From: Roseicyclus marinus
GTDB lineage: Bacteria; Pseudomonadota; Alphaproteobacteria; Rhodobacterales; Rhodobacteraceae
Assembly (NCBI RefSeq): GCF_036322625.1
Contig: NZ_AP027266.1
Span: 995,001-1,059,000, forward strand
Length of the DNA: 64,000 bases
Direction: 5' to 3'
Made by a program: the position numbers and the translations under genes. Shown here piece by piece: positions 9,173 through 18,084 of this stretch. Positions within the stretch are counted from its first letter, which is position 1; each line of letters opens with the position of its first letter. The notes beneath the pieces were generated by a model, which did no database searches, was not told where the DNA came from, and worked only from the letters and a program-made list of their open reading frames with translations.

Positions 9173-9420
9173 CCCAGCGTGATGCGGATCAGCGTGACGA
9201 GCATCAGGGCTGCGGCCAGAAGCGCCGAAAAGATCAGGGCGGGATAGCCCCAGATCAGGACCCCGATGGCAATGGCCGAAACCGCGCCGATGACGGCGGC
9301 AAAGGCGTTGTCCACGGGGCCTTCGACCACCTCGCGGGCCATGCGGCCGATGATCGGCAGGCGGTAGGTCACGTGGCGCGTGATGTAGCGGGGGCGGGGG
9401 GCTTCCGGGGCAAGGGTCAT
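9169..9420 (-). CDS. small membrane protein, unknown function
   Basis: An 83-residue protein starting MTLAPEAPRP, with an AGGAG site 7 nt before the ATG at 9420. A short basic, amphipathic N-terminus is followed by two hydrophobic segments (about 40-58 and 60-80), so it is probably a two-pass inner-membrane protein. No domain recognised. The final codons run into the palindromic repeat: the TAG stop is the first base triplet of the element. It is divergent from prpE. Confidence 0.7.
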   Translation of the reverse strand: MTLAPEAPRPRYITRHVTYRLPIIGRMAREVVEGPVDNAFAAVIGAVSAIAIGVLIWGYPALIFSALLAAALMLVTLIRITLG

Positions 9421-9688
9421 GTCGATGTCTCCTGTTCGGAGGAGGTAGATAGGCCGATGCTGCGCTGCGGCAAAGGGGCGGTCTGTCGCAGGGTTCGTCG
9501 CGGGCCGGGTGGCCGTTCGATCCATCAACGGCTGAACATTGCCCCGCCCGGAACAGCCGCAAAGCGGCCCGGGCAGCGGATGGCCGCCCCCCGGCCAGCC
9601 CGTTAGCGCCCCCATGCGGCACTATCGCCGAATTGCCCTGAGGGCACGGGTTTTTGTAGACATCGGTATACCAAGGCAGGAGGACCCC

Positions 9689-11578
9689 ATGCGCTACGCC
9701 GATATCTACGACCGCGCCAAGACCGATCCCGAAGCATTCTGGATGGAGGCCGCCGAGGGGGTGGATTGGGTCAGCCGGCCGAGCCGCGCCTTGTCCGACG
9801 AGAAGGCACCGCTTTACGAGTGGTTCGCGGACGGGATGTTGAACGGCTGCTGGAACGCGGTGGATCGGCATGTGGCGGCGGGCCATGGCGACAGGCTTGC
9901 CATCATCCATGACAGCCCGCTGACGGGCACGGTCCACAAGATCACCTATGCCGAGTTGCAGGCGCGGGTCGCGTCACTCGCGGGGGCGCTCAGGGCCAAG
10001 GGCGTGGAAAAGGGCGACCGGGTCATCATCTACATGCCGATGGTGCCCGAGGCGCTGGAGGCGATGCTGGCCTGCGCGCGGCTGGGGGCGGTGCATTCGG
10101 TCGTCTTTGGCGGCTTCGCGGCCAATGAGCTGGCCGTCAGGATCGACGATTGCGCGCCCAAATGCATCATCGCGGCCAGCTGCGGGTTGGAGCCGGGGCG
10201 CGTGGTTCATTACAAGCCGCTCTTGGATGGCGCGTTGGAGATCGCCGCCCACAAGCCCGAGTTCTGCGTGATTTTCCAGCGCGAGCAGGAGGTTGCGCAT
10301 CTGGAGGAGGGGCGCGACCATGATTGGCATGCGTTCCAGTACGGGGTGGAGCCGGCCGATTGCGTGCCGGTCGAGGGGAACCACCCGGCCTATATCCTTT
10401 ATACGAGCGGCACGACGGGCCAGCCCAAGGGCGTGGTGCGGCATACGGGCGGGCATCTGGTCGCGCTCAACTGGTCGATGCGCAACCTCTACGGGATGAA
10501 CCCCGGCGAGGTGTTCTGGGCCGCGTCCGACGTGGGTTGGGTCGTGGGCCATTCCTATATCTGCTACGCGCCGCTGACATTCGGCTGCACCACCATCGTG
10601 TTCGAGGGCAAGCCCGTGGGCACGCCCGATGCCGGAACCTTCTGGCGGGTGATCCGCGATCACGGGGTGAAATGCCTGTTCACCGCGCCGACCGCCTTTC
10701 GCGCGATCAAGCGCGACGATCCCAAGGGCGTGCTGGTAGGGGATTACGACCTGTCCTGTCTGGAGAGCCTGTTCCTGGCGGGGGAACGGGCCGATCCCGA
10801 CACGATCGTCTGGGCGCAGGACAAGCTCGGCGTGCCGGTCATCGACCATTGGTGGCAGACGGAAACCGGCTGGGCCATCGCGGGCAACCCGCTGGGCATC
10901 GAGCAATTGCCGGTCAAGATCGGGAGCCCGTCCGTCCCGATGCCGGGCTATGACGTGCAGATCCTGGACGAGGCGGGCCATCCGGTGAAGCCGGGCGAAT
11001 TGGGCGCCATCGCGGTCAAGCTGCCCCTGCCGCCCGGCACGCTGCCCACGCTGTGGAACGCGGAGGCGCGGTTCCGCAAGGCCTACCTGGAGCATTTCCC
11101 CGGCTATTACGAAACCGGCGATGCGGGGATGATCGACGAGGATGGATACCTCTACATCATGGCGCGCACCGATGACGTGATCAACGTGGCGGGCCACCGG
11201 CTGTCGACGGGCGCGATGGAAGAGGTTCTGGCGAGCCATCCCGATGTGGCCGAATGCGCCGTGATCGGGGTGTCGGACACTCTGAAAGGGCAATTGCCCA
11301 TGGGCTTTCTGTGCCTGAACAAGGGGGCGGAAACCGCGCCCGAGCAGGTGGTGAAGGAGTGCGTCAAGCTGGTGCGCGACCGGATCGGGCCGGTGGCCGC
11401 CTTCAAGCTGGCGGTGGTGGTCGACCGGTTGCCCAAGACGCGGTCGGGCAAGATCCTGCGCGCGACGATGGTCAAGATCGCGGATGGCGAAAGCTTCAAG
11501 ACGCCTGCGACGATCGACGATCCCGCGATCCTTGACGAGATCCGCGCGGCGCTGGCCACGATCGGCTATCCGGCATAG
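9689..11578 (+). CDS. prpE: propionyl-CoA synthetase (propionate-CoA ligase)
   Basis: A 629-residue acyl-adenylate ligase that activates propionate (or acetate less well) to its CoA ester. The AMP-binding loop YTSGTTGQPKG, the WWQTETGW core motif and the C-terminal RSGKILRATM with the adenylation Lys are present. The N-terminus MRYADIYDRA matches PrpE rather than acetyl-CoA synthetase, and I chose the ATG at 9689 for that and its GGCAGGAGG site. No methylcitrate-cycle or propionyl-CoA carboxylase genes lie in the window. Confidence 0.9.
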   Translation: MRYADIYDRAKTDPEAFWMEAAEGVDWVSRPSRALSDEKAPLYEWFADGMLNGCWNAVDRHVAAGHGDRLAIIHDSPLTGTVHKITYAELQARVASLAGALRAKGVEKGDRVIIYMPMVPEALEAMLACARLGAVHSVVFGGFAANELAVRIDDCAPKCIIAASCGLEPGRVVHYKPLLDGALEIAAHKPEFCVIFQREQEVAHLEEGRDHDWHAFQYGVEPADCVPVEGNHPAYILYTSGTTGQPKGVVRHTGGHLVALNWSMRNLYGMNPGEVFWAASDVGWVVGHSYICYAPLTFGCTTIVFEGKPVGTPDAGTFWRVIRDHGVKCLFTAPTAFRAIKRDDPKGVLVGDYDLSCLESLFLAGERADPDTIVWAQDKLGVPVIDHWWQTETGWAIAGNPLGIEQLPVKIGSPSVPMPGYDVQILDEAGHPVKPGELGAIAVKLPLPPGTLPTLWNAEARFRKAYLEHFPGYYETGDAGMIDEDGYLYIMARTDDVINVAGHRLSTGAMEEVLASHPDVAECAVIGVSDTLKGQLPMGFLCLNKGAETAPEQVVKECVKLVRDRIGPVAAFKLAVVVDRLPKTRSGKILRATMVKIADGESFKTPATIDDPAILDEIRAALATIGYPA

Positions 11579-11667
11579 GGCGCTGTGCGCCTGCGACGGT
11601 ATCGCGGGTTTGAGAACGATCGCGCGGGTTGTATCTTTCGGGGGAAACCGCCAGCGGAGGCTGTGCG

Positions 11668-12810
11668 ATGGCCGATCCCGAGGCAGGCGATCTTGAGAAG
11701 CCGGAGACTGCGGCGCTGTCTGCGCTGCGGTCCTTGCACCTGTTCGAACATGATATCCGCGCGGCCATTTCGGACGTGGTGGGGGGCTTGCGGCTGATCG
11801 ACCGCGCGCGGCTTGCGCCCGAGGCGCAGGTGCAGATCGACCGGGTGCAGGCGGCGGCCGATACGCTGGCGGCGCTGGTCGACGATGCGCTTTTGAGCGT
11901 GGCGGGGGAGGTGGTCATCGGGCGGGCCGATGGGCTGCTCCGGCTTGGCGATTGGCTGGCGGCGCTGAACGGGCGCTGGTCGGGGCGGGCGTCGGAGGCG
12001 GGCACGGCCTTCGTGCTGGAGGCCCGGGGCGGGCTGCCGGGATACCTGGCCCTGTCGGCGGTGACGCTGGACCGGATCGTCGGCAATCTTGTGTCCAATG
12101 CCTTGCGCCATGCGGGACGGGCCGGTGTGCGGCTTGTCGTGGAGGCGGGGGGCGGCGACGGCGTCACGTTTTCAGTGCTGGATGACGGGCCGGGCTATCC
12201 GCGCGCGGTGCTGGAGCGGGTGGCGCACGGCGGGGCCGGTCCCAAGCGCGGGAAAGGCGCGGGCGCGCTGGCGGCGGAGGGGGGATTGGGGCTCAGGATC
12301 GCGGCGGAGCTGACGCGCGAGATCGGGGGCAGGCTGGTTCTGGACAACCCCGAGGGCGGCGGGGCGCGGGCCCTGTTGGTCCTGCCCGAAACGCTGGTGC
12401 GCCACGGGGCGGAGGCGCTGCCCGCGCCCGAGCCGCTGCCAGATCTGGCGGGGCTTTCGATCCTGTTGGCCGAGGATAACCTGACCAACCAGACGATCTT
12501 GCGCCGGGTGCTGGGCGGGATGGGGGCGCGGGTGGTTCTGGTGGGCGACGGGGTCGCGGCGCTGGAGGCTTTGGAGGCGCAGGATTTCGACATCGCGCTC
12601 ATTGATATCGAGATGCCGCGCCTGTCGGGGCTGGAGGTGATGCGCGCGGTCCGGGCGCGGGACGACGGGCGGGCGGGGCTGCCGATGGTGGCCTTGACCG
12701 CCTATGTCCTGCGCGACAACCGCGAGGCGATCTATGCGGCCGGGGCGGACGGGATCATCGGCAAGCCGATCTCCTCGGCGGCGGAATTCGGGCGCGCGAT
12801 CCTGCGCTAA
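11668..12810 (+). CDS. histidine kinase with receiver domain, no sensor domain
   Basis: A 380-residue cytoplasmic hybrid kinase. A short helical part with FEHDIR offers His28 as possible phosphoacceptor. A HATPase domain follows (N-box Asn at about 144 in IVGNLVSNALRH; DDGPGYP at about 172-178; GLGL at about 207-210). The receiver domain spans about 263-380, with acidic pocket AEDN (268-271), phosphoacceptor Asp313 in LIDIEMP and Lys366 in IGKP. There are no membrane segments or PAS/GAF input. The ATG at 11668 has an AGCGGAGG site. The frame ends in TAA and continues, without another stop, into an Hpt domain. Confidence 0.85.
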   Translation: MADPEAGDLEKPETAALSALRSLHLFEHDIRAAISDVVGGLRLIDRARLAPEAQVQIDRVQAAADTLAALVDDALLSVAGEVVIGRADGLLRLGDWLAALNGRWSGRASEAGTAFVLEARGGLPGYLALSAVTLDRIVGNLVSNALRHAGRAGVRLVVEAGGGDGVTFSVLDDGPGYPRAVLERVAHGGAGPKRGKGAGALAAEGGLGLRIAAELTREIGGRLVLDNPEGGGARALLVLPETLVRHGAEALPAPEPLPDLAGLSILLAEDNLTNQTILRRVLGGMGARVVLVGDGVAALEALEAQDFDIALIDIEMPRLSGLEVMRAVRARDDGRAGLPMVALTAYVLRDNREAIYAAGADGIIGKPISSAAEFGRAILR

Positions 12811-12828
12811 ACGGGGCGTCCGGCGGGG

Positions 12829-13221
12829 TTGCCGGAACCCGAGGATGTGCTGTCGGGGGCGGCGGGTGATCCGGGGCTGGGGCCAAAGCTCGATACCGCG
12901 CGCTTTGCGGCCTTGCTGGCGGCGGCGGGGGCGGATCGGGCGGAATTGCTGGAACGGCTGGGGGCGGATCTGGGGTCGGTCCTGGTGGCGCTGGATGGGG
13001 CCTTGGCTGCGGGCGATGTGCCCGAGATCCGGGCGCAGACCCATATCCTGATCGCGGTGTCGGGGGCGGTGGGGGCAGACAGGCTCTACCGTCTGGCCGA
13101 GGTTCTCAACATCGCGGCCAAGCGGCGGCGCATCGCCGATCTGCCGGCGCTCTACGCGCCCTGTCGGGCCGATCTGGTAGACCTGATCGCGCATGTGGAG
13201 GCGCAGGGCGGGGGCACGTGA
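12829..13221 (+). CDS. Hpt phosphotransfer domain (in frame with the kinase after one stop)
   Basis: A 130-residue helical protein with the Hpt pattern THILIAVSGAVGA; the phosphorylated His would be at 72 counting from the TTG at 12829. It lies in the same reading frame as the kinase-receiver gene: only a TAA at 12808-12810 and six sense codons separate them. No strong independent start exists nearby: TTG 12829 has only a G-rich tract before it, and GTG 12847 is an alternative. Either it is translated by reinitiation, or kinase, receiver and Hpt were one polypeptide now cut by a nonsense codon. Confidence 0.68.
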   Translation: MPEPEDVLSGAAGDPGLGPKLDTARFAALLAAAGADRAELLERLGADLGSVLVALDGALAAGDVPEIRAQTHILIAVSGAVGADRLYRLAEVLNIAAKRRRIADLPALYAPCRADLVDLIAHVEAQGGGT

Positions 13222-13292
13222 GCGGCACCCTTGCGCCTGCGCCCGTGGCGGCACAGACTGGCGCGAGGATCTTTCGCCCAAAGGATGGCCCC

Positions 13293-13712
13293 ATGTCCCC
13301 TGCACCTGCATTGATCGAGGCTGCGCGCGCCGTGCGTGAAAACGCCCATGCGCCCTATTCGGGGTTCAAGGTGGGCGCGGCGCTGATGTCGGTCGAGGGG
13401 CGGCTGCATCTGGGCTGCAACGTGGAGAATGTCGCCTATCCCGAAGGCACCTGTGCCGAGGCGGGCGCGATTGCCGCCATGATCGCAGCGGGTGACAAGC
13501 GGATCGCCGAGGTCGCGGTCATCGCCGACAGCCCCGCCCCCGTGCCGCCCTGTGGCGGCTGCCGCCAGAAGCTGGCGGAATTCGCGGGCGGCGATGTGGT
13601 GGTGACGCTGGCCACGACGGGGGGCGCGACGCTGGTCACGACAGTGGCCGATCTGTTGCCGGGGGCCTTTGACGCGGGCTTCATGGCGCATGCGGAGAAA
13701 AGCGCCCCGTGA
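13293..13712 (+). CDS. cdd: cytidine deaminase
   Basis: A 139-residue zinc hydrolase converting cytidine and deoxycytidine to uridine forms. The zinc-site motifs are CAEAGAI (Cys54, Glu56) and PCGGCRQ (Cys87, Cys90). I prefer the ATG at 13293, with an AAAGGATGG site, because it gives the normal family length; the frame is open back to a GTG at 13218 that overlaps the Hpt stop and would add 25 unusual residues. First gene of the nucleoside salvage operon; its stop overlaps the deoA start. Confidence 0.94.
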   Translation: MSPAPALIEAARAVRENAHAPYSGFKVGAALMSVEGRLHLGCNVENVAYPEGTCAEAGAIAAMIAAGDKRIAEVAVIADSPAPVPPCGGCRQKLAEFAGGDVVVTLATTGGATLVTTVADLLPGAFDAGFMAHAEKSAP

Positions 13713-15019
13713 GCGACGCGCGCACCATCCTGGCCAAGCTGCGCGACGGGGAGCGGGTGACGGAGGCCGAGCTTTTCTGGTTTGCCGAAGGGCTGGCGAG
13801 TGGCGAGGTGACGGATGCGCAGGCGGGCGCTTTCGCCATGGCGGTCTGCACGAGGGGCTTGGGAAAGCCCGCGCGGGTCATGCTGACCAATGCGATGCGC
13901 GAAACCGGGCAGGTGCTGAAATGGCGGCTCGACGGACCCGTCATCGACAAGCATTCCACGGGGGGCGTGGGCGATTGCGCGTCCTTGCTGCTGGCGCCCG
14001 CGCTGGCGGCCTGCGGGGCCTATGTGCCGATGATCTCGGGGCGGGGGTTGGGCCATACGGGCGGCACGCTCGACAAGCTGGAGGCGATCCCCGGATACCG
14101 GACGCAGGTGTCGGTCGATGATCTGCAGGAGCTGGTGGCCGATGTGGGCTGTGCCATCGTGGGAGCCTCGGCCGATATCGCGCCTGCGGACAAGCGGCTT
14201 TACGCGATCCGCGACGTGACGGGGACGGTGGAATCCATCGATCTGATCACGGCCTCGATCCTGTCCAAGAAACTGGCGGCGGGGCTGGAGGCCTTGGTGC
14301 TGGATGTGAAGGTGGGATCGGGCGCTTTCATGGCGGCACCCGCCGATGCGCTGGCGCTGGCACAATCGCTGGTCGACACCGCGCAGGGGGCGGGTTGCAT
14401 GACATCGGCGCTGGTGACCGACATGAACCAACCGCTGGTCGCATCGGCAGGCAATGCGCTGGAGGTGATCGCGGTGATGGAGGTTCTGACCTCGGGCGAT
14501 CTGTCCTCGGATCTCGCGCGGCTGACGCAGGCCCTGGGGGGCGAGGTGCTGGCGCTGGGCGGTTTGGCTGCCGATGCCGCCGATGGAGAGGCGCGGATCG
14601 CGCGGGCGCTGACCTCGGGCGAGGCGGCCGATACCTTTGGCGAGATGGTCGCGGCCTTGGGCGGGCCGCATGATTTCATCGAGCGCTGGCGCGACAGGCT
14701 GCCCGCGGCGCGGGTGATGGTCGACGTGGTCCCGCGCGAGGGCGGCTACGTGGAGCGGATCGACACGCGCGCGCTGGGCGAGGCGGTGGTGCGGCTGGGC
14801 GGCGGGCGGCTCAAGCAGGATGACCGGATCGATCTGGCCGTGGGCCTGTCCGATATCGCGCGGATCGGGGACAGGGTGGAGCCTGACAGGCCGTTGGCGC
14901 GCATCCATGCGGCAAGCGAGGAGGCCGCGCGCGCCGTGGCGGGGCGCATCCGCGCGGCGTTTGTGCTGGGCGATCATGCGCCCGAGGTTCCGCCCCTGAT
15001 CCATGAAAGGATCGGCTAG
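13709..15019 (+). CDS. deoA: thymidine phosphorylase
   Basis: A 436-residue enzyme that phosphorolyses thymidine (and deoxyuridine) to the base plus deoxyribose-1-phosphate. The phosphate-binding motif KHSTGGVGD lies at about 81-89. It starts with GTG at 13709, overlapping the cdd stop by 4 bases (GTGA), so translation is probably coupled. Its sugar product is the substrate of DeoB, encoded next. Confidence 0.95.
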   Translation: MSDARTILAKLRDGERVTEAELFWFAEGLASGEVTDAQAGAFAMAVCTRGLGKPARVMLTNAMRETGQVLKWRLDGPVIDKHSTGGVGDCASLLLAPALAACGAYVPMISGRGLGHTGGTLDKLEAIPGYRTQVSVDDLQELVADVGCAIVGASADIAPADKRLYAIRDVTGTVESIDLITASILSKKLAAGLEALVLDVKVGSGAFMAAPADALALAQSLVDTAQGAGCMTSALVTDMNQPLVASAGNALEVIAVMEVLTSGDLSSDLARLTQALGGEVLALGGLAADAADGEARIARALTSGEAADTFGEMVAALGGPHDFIERWRDRLPAARVMVDVVPREGGYVERIDTRALGEAVVRLGGGRLKQDDRIDLAVGLSDIARIGDRVEPDRPLARIHAASEEAARAVAGRIRAAFVLGDHAPEVPPLIHERIG

Positions 15020-15020
15020 C

Positions 15021-16250
15021 ATGGCGCGCGCATTCCTTGTGGTGATGGACAGCCTGGGCATCGGGGCTGCGCCGGATGCGGGGGCCTATTTCAACGGCGA
15101 TCTGCCCGATACCGGGGCCAATACGCTGGGCCATATCGCGGCGGCCTGTGCGGCGGGACAGGCCGAGGAGGGGCGGAGCGGGCCCTTGCGCCTGCCCCAT
15201 CTCGACGCATTGGGATTGGGCGCGGCGCTGCGGCTGGCCTCGGGCGCGCGGGGCGAGGGGCTGGACGCGGACCCAGAGGGGCTTTGGGGCGTGGCGGAGG
15301 AAGTGTCGCGCGGCAAGGATACGCCGTCGGGGCATTGGGAATTGGCGGGGCTGCCCGTGCCCTTTGACTGGGAATATTTCCCCAAGACCAAGCCCTGTTT
15401 CCCCGATGACGTGGTGGCGGAGGTCAAGCGGCTGGCGGGGGTCGAGGGGATCCTTGGAAATGAGCATGCGAGCGGGACCGAGATCATCGCGCGGCTGGGG
15501 GAGGCGCATCAGAGGACGGGCTGGCCGATCTGCTACACCTCCATCGACAGCGTGTTCCAGATCGCCGCCCATGAGGAGACATTCGGGCTGGAGCGGTTGC
15601 TGAAGCTCTGCGAGGGGCTGGCCCCCATGCTGCATGCGCGCCGGGTGGGGCGGGTGATCGCGCGGCCCTTCGTCGGCGGGCCGGGGGATTACCGGCGCAC
15701 GGTCAACCGGCATGATTACGCGCTGGCCCCGCCGGGTCCGACGCTGTTGGACCTTGTGCAGGGGGCGGGGCGGCAGACCTACACGATCGGCAAGATCCGC
15801 GACATCTTTGCGGGCCGTGGCGTGGGCCATGCGGTGACGGGGGCGGATGCGGACCTGATGGGGCATCTGGCCGAGCATGTCGCGGGGGCCGAGGAAGGCA
15901 GTCTGACCTTCGCCAATTTCGTGGAATTCGACAGTCTTTACGGGCACAGGCGCGACGTGTCGGGCTATGCGCGGCACCTGGAATGGTTCGATGCGGCCTT
16001 GGGGCCGATCCTGAAGGGTCTGCGCCCCGATGACCTGATGATCCTGACTGCCGATCACGGCAATGACCCGACATGGCCCGGCACCGACCATACCCGCGAG
16101 CGGGTGCCGGTGGTTGCAAAGGGGCCCTATTCCGGGCAGATCGGGATAAGGGCCTTTGCCGATGTGGGCGCCTCGGTCGCCGCGCATCTGGGGATCGGGT
16201 TCGACGGGCCGGGGCAAAGCTTTCTGACGGGGAATGATGTCGGCCTCTGA
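15021..16250 (+). CDS. deoB: phosphopentomutase
   Basis: A 409-residue, manganese-dependent member of the alkaline phosphatase superfamily that converts (deoxy)ribose-1-phosphate to the 5-phosphate. The N-terminal metal ligand is Asp10 in VVMDSLG, and TADHGNDPTWPGTDHTRE carries the C-terminal ligands. The ATG at 15021 follows the deoA stop by one base. No deoC is present in the window, so deoxyribose-5-phosphate must be handled elsewhere. Confidence 0.95.
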   Translation: MARAFLVVMDSLGIGAAPDAGAYFNGDLPDTGANTLGHIAAACAAGQAEEGRSGPLRLPHLDALGLGAALRLASGARGEGLDADPEGLWGVAEEVSRGKDTPSGHWELAGLPVPFDWEYFPKTKPCFPDDVVAEVKRLAGVEGILGNEHASGTEIIARLGEAHQRTGWPICYTSIDSVFQIAAHEETFGLERLLKLCEGLAPMLHARRVGRVIARPFVGGPGDYRRTVNRHDYALAPPGPTLLDLVQGAGRQTYTIGKIRDIFAGRGVGHAVTGADADLMGHLAEHVAGAEEGSLTFANFVEFDSLYGHRRDVSGYARHLEWFDAALGPILKGLRPDDLMILTADHGNDPTWPGTDHTRERVPVVAKGPYSGQIGIRAFADVGASVAAHLGIGFDGPGQSFLTGNDVGL

Positions 16251-16398
16251 ACTGATCTATTTCGCGATGACGCTGGTCGTGGTCACGCTGGCGGTGCGCT
16301 ACATCGGCCCCTTCATCGGGCGGCCGCGCACGCCGTGGCGGGGGGCCGCGCTTTTCGGGTTCATCATCGCCTTCATCGGTTGGGCCATCGGGGCGTGA
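16234..16398 (+). CDS. small membrane protein in the nucleoside operon
   Basis: A 54-residue protein starting MMSASELIYF, which overlaps the 3' end of deoB by 17 bases and ends one base before the add start. It has two hydrophobic segments (about 6-25 and 38-53) around a basic loop (GRPRTPWRG), so it should be a two-pass membrane protein with the loop in the cytoplasm. Overlap on one side and tight spacing on the other strongly suggest it is translated. Function unknown; a helper for nucleoside uptake is speculation. Confidence 0.72.
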   Translation: MMSASELIYFAMTLVVVTLAVRYIGPFIGRPRTPWRGAALFGFIIAFIGWAIGA

Positions 16399-16399
16399 G

Positions 16400-17386
16400 A
16401 TGAGAGATATTCCCAAGGTCGAATTGCATCTGCACCTTGAAGGGGGCGCGCCGCCTGCCTTCATCCGGGGGCTGGCCAAGGAAAAATCCGTCGATCTGTC
16501 GGGGATTTTCCGCGAGGATGGCGGCTATACCTACCGCGATTTCTGGCATTTCCTGCAGGTCTACGAGGCGGCGACAAGCGTTCTGACGACCCCTGAGGAT
16601 TACGCGCGGCTGACGCGTGCCGTGCTGGAGGAAAGTGCCGCCAATGGCGTCGTTTATGCCGAGACCTTCCTTTCGCCCGATTTTTGCGGGGGTGGCGATG
16701 TGGGGGCGTGGCGCGACTACCTGACGGCGATCCGCGAGGCGGCGGAGGATATGGAGCGCAGCCACGGCATCACGCTGCGCGGTATCGTCACCTGCATCCG
16801 CCATTTCGGGCCGGAACGGTCGCGGCCCATCGCGGTCTGTGCCGCCGAGACGGCGGGCGATTGGCTGACTGGGTTCGGCATGGCGGGCGACGAGTTGAAG
16901 GGGAAACCGGGCGATTTCCTGTGGGCCTTTGATTGCGCGCGGGAGGCGGGATTGCGGATCACGGTTCATGCAGGCGAATGGGGCGGCGCGGCATCGGTGC
17001 GCGATGCGCTGGACGCGCTCAACCCCGAACGGATCGGGCACGGGGTGCAGGCCATCGACGATCCGGCGCTGGTCGACCGGCTGGCCGAGGATGGGATCGT
17101 TCTGGAATGCTGCCCCGGATCGAACGTGTTTCTGGGCGTCTACAAGGACTGGCGCAGCCATCCCATCGAGCGCCTGCGCGAACGCGGCGTGAAGGTCACG
17201 GTTTCGACCGATGACCCGCCGTTTTTCGGCATCACCATGACCTCGGATTACGAGAACCTGAACCGGCATTTCGGCTGGGACGAGGAGATTTTCGCCGAGG
17301 TGAACCGCAACGCCCTGGAGGCTGCGTTCTGCGACGCGGCCACCAAGGACAAGATCGCCAAGAAACTGGGGGCCAGCCGCGCATGA
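16400..17386 (+). CDS. add: adenosine deaminase
   Basis: A 328-residue TIM-barrel zinc hydrolase converting adenosine to inosine. Zinc ligands HLH at 10-12 (VELHLHLEG), the HAGEWGG motif (about 191), ERIGHGVQ and STDDPPFFG (catalytic Asp pair) are all visible. It sits between the small membrane protein gene and upp, and its stop overlaps the upp ATG by four bases (ATGA). Confidence 0.95.
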   Translation: MRDIPKVELHLHLEGGAPPAFIRGLAKEKSVDLSGIFREDGGYTYRDFWHFLQVYEAATSVLTTPEDYARLTRAVLEESAANGVVYAETFLSPDFCGGGDVGAWRDYLTAIREAAEDMERSHGITLRGIVTCIRHFGPERSRPIAVCAAETAGDWLTGFGMAGDELKGKPGDFLWAFDCAREAGLRITVHAGEWGGAASVRDALDALNPERIGHGVQAIDDPALVDRLAEDGIVLECCPGSNVFLGVYKDWRSHPIERLRERGVKVTVSTDDPPFFGITMTSDYENLNRHFGWDEEIFAEVNRNALEAAFCDAATKDKIAKKLGASRA

Positions 17387-18015
17387 CCGAGCATCTGACA
17401 ATCGTCAACCATCCGCTGGTGCAGCACAAGTTGAGCCTGATGCGGGAGGCCGACACCTCGACCAAGTCGTTTCGGCAATTGCTGCGCGAGATCAGCCTGC
17501 TTTTGGCCTATGAGGTCACGCGCGAGATGCCGATGACCACGAAGCGGATCGAGACGCCCTTGTGCGAGATGGAGGCCCCCACGATCGAGGGCAAGAAGCT
17601 GGCGCTGGTGTCGATCCTTCGGGCGGGCAACGGGTTGCTGGACGGGATCCTCGAGCTGATCCCCAATGCGCGGGTGGGGTTCATCGGGCTTTACCGTGAT
17701 CCCGAGACGCTGCAGCCGGTGCAGTATTATTTCAAGGTGCCCGATGCGCTGGAGGATCGGTTGACCATCGTGGTCGACCCGATGCTGGCGACCGGCAATT
17801 CCTCGGCGGCGGCCATCGACCTGTTGAAGAAGGCGGGCGCGAACAACATCCGGTTCCTGTGCCTGTTGGCGGCCCCCGAGGGCGTGGCGCGGATGAAGGA
17901 GGCCCATCCCGATGTGCCCATCGTGACGGCGGCGCTCGACAGCCATCTGAACGATCACGGCTATATCGTGCCGGGACTAGGGGATGCGGGGGACCGCATG
18001 TTCGGCACAAAATAG
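17383..18015 (+). CDS. upp: uracil phosphoribosyltransferase
   Basis: A 210-residue enzyme making UMP from uracil and PRPP. The PRPP-binding loop [12 protein letters not shown] lies at about 131-142, and the C-terminal [11 protein letters not shown] matches the family end. Last gene of the salvage operon: Cdd and DeoA release uracil/thymine from pyrimidine nucleosides and Upp recaptures uracil. No terminator hairpin is obvious downstream. Confidence 0.96.
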   Translation: MTEHLTIVNHPLVQHKLSLMREADTSTKSFRQLLREISLLLAYEVTREMPMTTKRIETPLCEMEAPTIEGKKLALVSILRAGNGLLDGILELIPNARVGFIGLYRDPETLQPVQYYFKVPDALEDRLTIVVDPMLATGNSSAAAIDLLKKAGANNIRFLCLLAAPEGVARMKEAHPDVPIVTAALDSHLNDHGYIVPGLGDAGDRMFGTK

Positions 18016-18084
18016 GCGTTTGTGCGGCTTTACTTGGGCAAGGTCTTGGGACAGTCTGTTTCCAGCGAAGCCTTGGGGGTTTGC

